This document shows, in pieces, positions 7,048-8,798 of a DNA stretch of 8,798 nt. A program made the position numbers and the translations under genes. How positions within the stretch are numbered: the stretch's first letter is position 1; each line of letters starts with the position of its first letter. Source of the stretch: Ardenticatenales bacterium. GTDB lineage: Bacteria; Chloroflexota; Anaerolineae; Ardenticatenales; Ardenticatenaceae. The DNA is taken from positions 1 through 8,798 of the forward strand of contig JACCSL010000614.1 in assembly GCA_013812995.1 (NCBI GenBank). The letters are read 5' to 3'. The notes below the pieces were generated by a model that ran no database searches, had not been told where the DNA came from, and worked only from the letters and a program-made list of their open reading frames with translations.

Positions 7048-8256
7048 ATGACAGAGCCCAATCACCGTATTCTCGTCGTTGATGATGACCGCGCCCTAGC
7101 AGAGTTGCTGCGTCGCATTCTTACCAAAGAGGGGTTCGATGTAACCGTCTCTCACAATGGCGAGGATGCCATCCAGAGAACGATGCAGACGAACTATGCC
7201 CTGGCTCTGCTAGATGTCATGCTACCGGGCATGGATGGCTACACGGTCTGTCGTCGCCTGCGGCAGAACCCTACAACGCAGTATCTCCCCATTCTGATGC
7301 TGACCGCCAAGGGTGATATCGCCGACAAGATCGCGGGCTTTGAGGTCGGGGCGGATGATTATCTGACAAAGCCGTTCCAGCCCAAGGATCTGGTCTACCG
7401 CGTGCGCAGCCTGATCGCCCGCAGCCAGAACGTTATCCCCGGCGACTCAGTCGAGACGGAGCAGGGTCGGGTCATTGCGGTGTTTGGCTCCAAGGGGGGC
7501 GTGGGCAAAACAACCATTGCCACCAATCTTGCGGTGGCGCTCCGCCAGCGCTCGGAGAAGCGAGTCGCCCTGCTGGATGCAGATTTCTTCTTTGGTGATG
7601 TCGGCGTCCACCTGAATCTGCCCGCCGTGCGAACCGTCTATGATTTGATCAAGCACCCGGGGGACTGGGACACGGAAATCGCCGAGCAGACTCTGATTCC
7701 CCACCCCTCTGGTATCCGTGTGCTCCTCAGCCCCTTCCGCCCCGAGGATGGGGAGCAGGTAACGGTCGGGCACATCGAGAAGATCGTCAAGTTTCTTGCT
7801 CGCCACTACGATTTTGTGGTCATTGATTGCCAACCGTCCTACGGCAATCGCATGCTCAAGGTCATGGAGCTTTCGACCGATGTGCTGATGGTCGTCACGC
7901 CCGAGGTGGGGCCGCTCAAGAACACGAGTCTTTTCCTGGACTGGGTGGCGGAACTGGGCTACTCTGTGGAGAAGGTCAACATCGTGCTCAATCGCTACAA
8001 CTCGAACGTGGGGATTGGCGCGGAGGAGATTGAGCGGACCCTGGAGCACCAGGTCACCTTTCGGGTCATGTCAGGGGGCCGCCCCGTGGTGATGAGCGTA
8101 AATCGGGGCGTTCCGCTGGTCATTGAGGAGCCCGAGCATCCCTTCTCGACCCAGATTCTCCAGATTGCGGATTTTTATATCGACCGGGCAACCAGCTCGC
8201 TACCTTCCACCATGCTCCGTTCCACGCGCAACCGTCGCACGCCGCCGGGGGCCTAG
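7048..8256 (+). CDS. Response-regulator receiver / ParA-MinD ATPase fusion (CpaE/TadZ-like)
   Basis: The 402-residue cytoplasmic protein joins two domains. Residues 5-125 are a CheY-like receiver with the acidic pocket Asp12-Asp13-Asp14, phosphoacceptor Asp56 (LLDVMLPGMDG), Thr86, Tyr105 and Lys108 (KPF), all expected for an active receiver. Residues 140-375 are a ParA/MinD-type ATPase with the deviant Walker A SKGGVGKTT (signature Lys149, Lys154), LLDADFFFGDVG (Asp177, Asp179) and Walker B FVVIDCQPSYG. The tail after residue 380 is basic (RSTRNRRTPPGA), with no clear amphipathic membrane-targeting helix. Related CpaE/TadZ proteins place Tad pilus machinery at the pole, often with a decayed receiver; here the receiver looks intact. 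The ATG at 7048 has GGAG (7037-7040) 7 nt upstream. No histidine kinase or tad gene is visible nearby, so the target system is unknown. Confidence 0.92.
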   Translation: MTEPNHRILVVDDDRALAELLRRILTKEGFDVTVSHNGEDAIQRTMQTNYALALLDVMLPGMDGYTVCRRLRQNPTTQYLPILMLTAKGDIADKIAGFEVGADDYLTKPFQPKDLVYRVRSLIARSQNVIPGDSVETEQGRVIAVFGSKGGVGKTTIATNLAVALRQRSEKRVALLDADFFFGDVGVHLNLPAVRTVYDLIKHPGDWDTEIAEQTLIPHPSGIRVLLSPFRPEDGEQVTVGHIEKIVKFLARHYDFVVIDCQPSYGNRMLKVMELSTDVLMVVTPEVGPLKNTSLFLDWVAELGYSVEKVNIVLNRYNSNVGIGAEEIERTLEHQVTFRVMSGGRPVVMSVNRGVPLVIEEPEHPFSTQILQIADFYIDRATSSLPSTMLRSTRNRRTPPGA

Positions 8257-8798
8257 CGTCGCCCGCGAGCCCTGGGCGGCGTGGGGGCGCGCCGCGCCAG
8301 GGCGAGGGCTACCAGAAAGACAACCAGGAGGAGCAACAGCACGCTTCCCAGACAGAGTAGCAGGCTTGCTGGCCTCGTTGGAGGGAAGGAGAGCAGGCCA
8401 GGGGTCGCTGTTGGCGTGACGGTCGGCGTCGGTGTCCGTGTGGGCGTTGGGGTGATGGTCGGCGTTGGCGTCAGCGTGGGCGTGGCGCTGGCGGTCAGCG
8501 TGGGGGCCAGTTGGGCCGGGCTGGTGGGCACTGGCCCGCCTGGAACAATCAGAAAAATCGTGTCGCTTGCCTGTACCACATGGCCCTGGCTATCGCGATA
8601 TTCCACCAGCACTCTCTTCTCGCCGCCCTCCGGCGAGAGATCAAAGGAAAACGCTGGCTGCCAGGGCTGCCACGCCGCCCCCGCCATCGTCTCCGGCTCC
8701 CCGATTCGCACCTCCACCGGCGTCGTGAAGCCACTTTCATTGAGGCCAGCCACCTCGTTACTCAGTGAAATCTGCACGGTTCGCGTGGTGCTACGCGG
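8253..8798 (-). CDS. Surface protein with Thr-Pro stalk and C-terminal membrane anchor (5' partial)
   Basis: The frame is open to the right edge of the window, so only the last 181 residues are visible and the true start lies outside. A GTG at 8777-8775 is unlikely to be the start, since TRTV continues a beta strand into QISLSNEV. The visible part is a beta-rich extracellular domain (PVEVRIGEPE, FSFDLSPEGG, KRVLVEYRDSQGHVV, ASDTIFLIV), then a Thr-Pro stalk, then a 25-residue hydrophobic helix rich in Leu and Val (coded at about 8295-8369), and a short basic tail (RRAPTPPRARGRR). This order puts the N-terminal domain outside and the tail in the cytoplasm. No LPxTG sortase motif is seen. The function is unknown; a surface display or adhesion role is only a guess. 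Its stop shares bases with the stop of the convergent CpaE-like gene. Confidence 0.85.
   Translation of the reverse strand, partial: PRSTTRTVQISLSNEVAGLNESGFTTPVEVRIGEPETMAGAAWQPWQPAFSFDLSPEGGEKRVLVEYRDSQGHVVQASDTIFLIVPGGPVPTSPAQLAPTLTASATPTLTPTPTITPTPTRTPTPTVTPTATPGLLSFPPTRPASLLLCLGSVLLLLLVVFLVALALARRAPTPPRARGRR
8400..8504 (-). repeat. Thr-Pro-rich coding repeat (35-codon stalk)
   Basis: On the - strand, 35 codons encode alternating Thr-Pro dipeptides with occasional Leu, Ile, Val, Arg and Ala (for example TPTLTPTPTITPTPTRT). On the + strand this appears as repeated GGCGT/GGTCGGCGT units. Such stalks are common in Chloroflexota surface proteins and probably act as extended, possibly glycosylated spacers between a surface domain and its membrane anchor. 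The DNA is prone to slippage, so copy number may vary between strains. Confidence 0.8.

Noticed and set aside
7447..8049. A 200-residue - strand open frame inside the receiver-ATPase gene
   Set aside because: The + strand encodes clear Walker motifs in this stretch; the reverse frame has no recognisable features or ribosome site.
8400..8504. CRISPR-like or minisatellite array
   Set aside because: The repeats are short codon-level Thr-Pro units within a coding frame, with no spacer structure.

Overview
The window looks like a GC-rich bacterial chromosome, most likely Chloroflexota. This is inferred from three things: a nucleotidyltransferase fused to a phosphomannomutase-like domain (also found in Cyanobacteria and some other phyla), a membrane-anchored protein with a long Thr-Pro stalk, and short intergenic heptamer and inverted repeats. 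No rRNA, tRNA, CRISPR array, transposase or phage gene was found. Every ordinary gene reads on the + strand except the last, which enters from the right edge on the - strand.

Layout. Positions 1-144 hold a nested inverted repeat. Next is an unrecognised acidic protein (202-888) with its own promoter and three 14-residue repeats at its C-terminus. A tight run of four genes follows. It contains a sugar-1-phosphate nucleotidyltransferase with a left-handed beta-helix and a degenerate phosphohexomutase domain (1035-3536), a GT-B glycosyltransferase (3549-4880), a TlpA-type thioredoxin-fold lipoprotein (4877-5419) and a small glutaredoxin-like protein (5403-5660). A 133-bp spacer with two heptamer repeat tracts separates these from ccdA (5794-6528). 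A TATAAT promoter inside the 3' end of ccdA probably drives a small beta-rich protein of unknown function (6584-7003) and a response-regulator/ParA-MinD fusion of the CpaE/TadZ type (7048-8256). The last gene (- strand, 5' end outside the window) encodes a surface protein with a Thr-Pro stalk and one C-terminal membrane anchor. Its stop codon shares a CTAG with the stop of the CpaE-like gene.

How they may work together. The first two genes of the run suggest activated-sugar supply and polysaccharide synthesis. TlpA, the glutaredoxin-like protein and CcdA could form a complete chain that carries reducing equivalents from the cytoplasm across the membrane to an extracytoplasmic thiol protein. 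The CpaE-like protein would sense a phosphorelay signal and position an envelope machine such as a Tad-type pilus, but no tad gene is visible here. The least ordinary points are the decayed catalytic motifs of the phosphomannomutase domain, the compact redox trio, the intact receiver on the CpaE-like ATPase, and the two unrecognised proteins.
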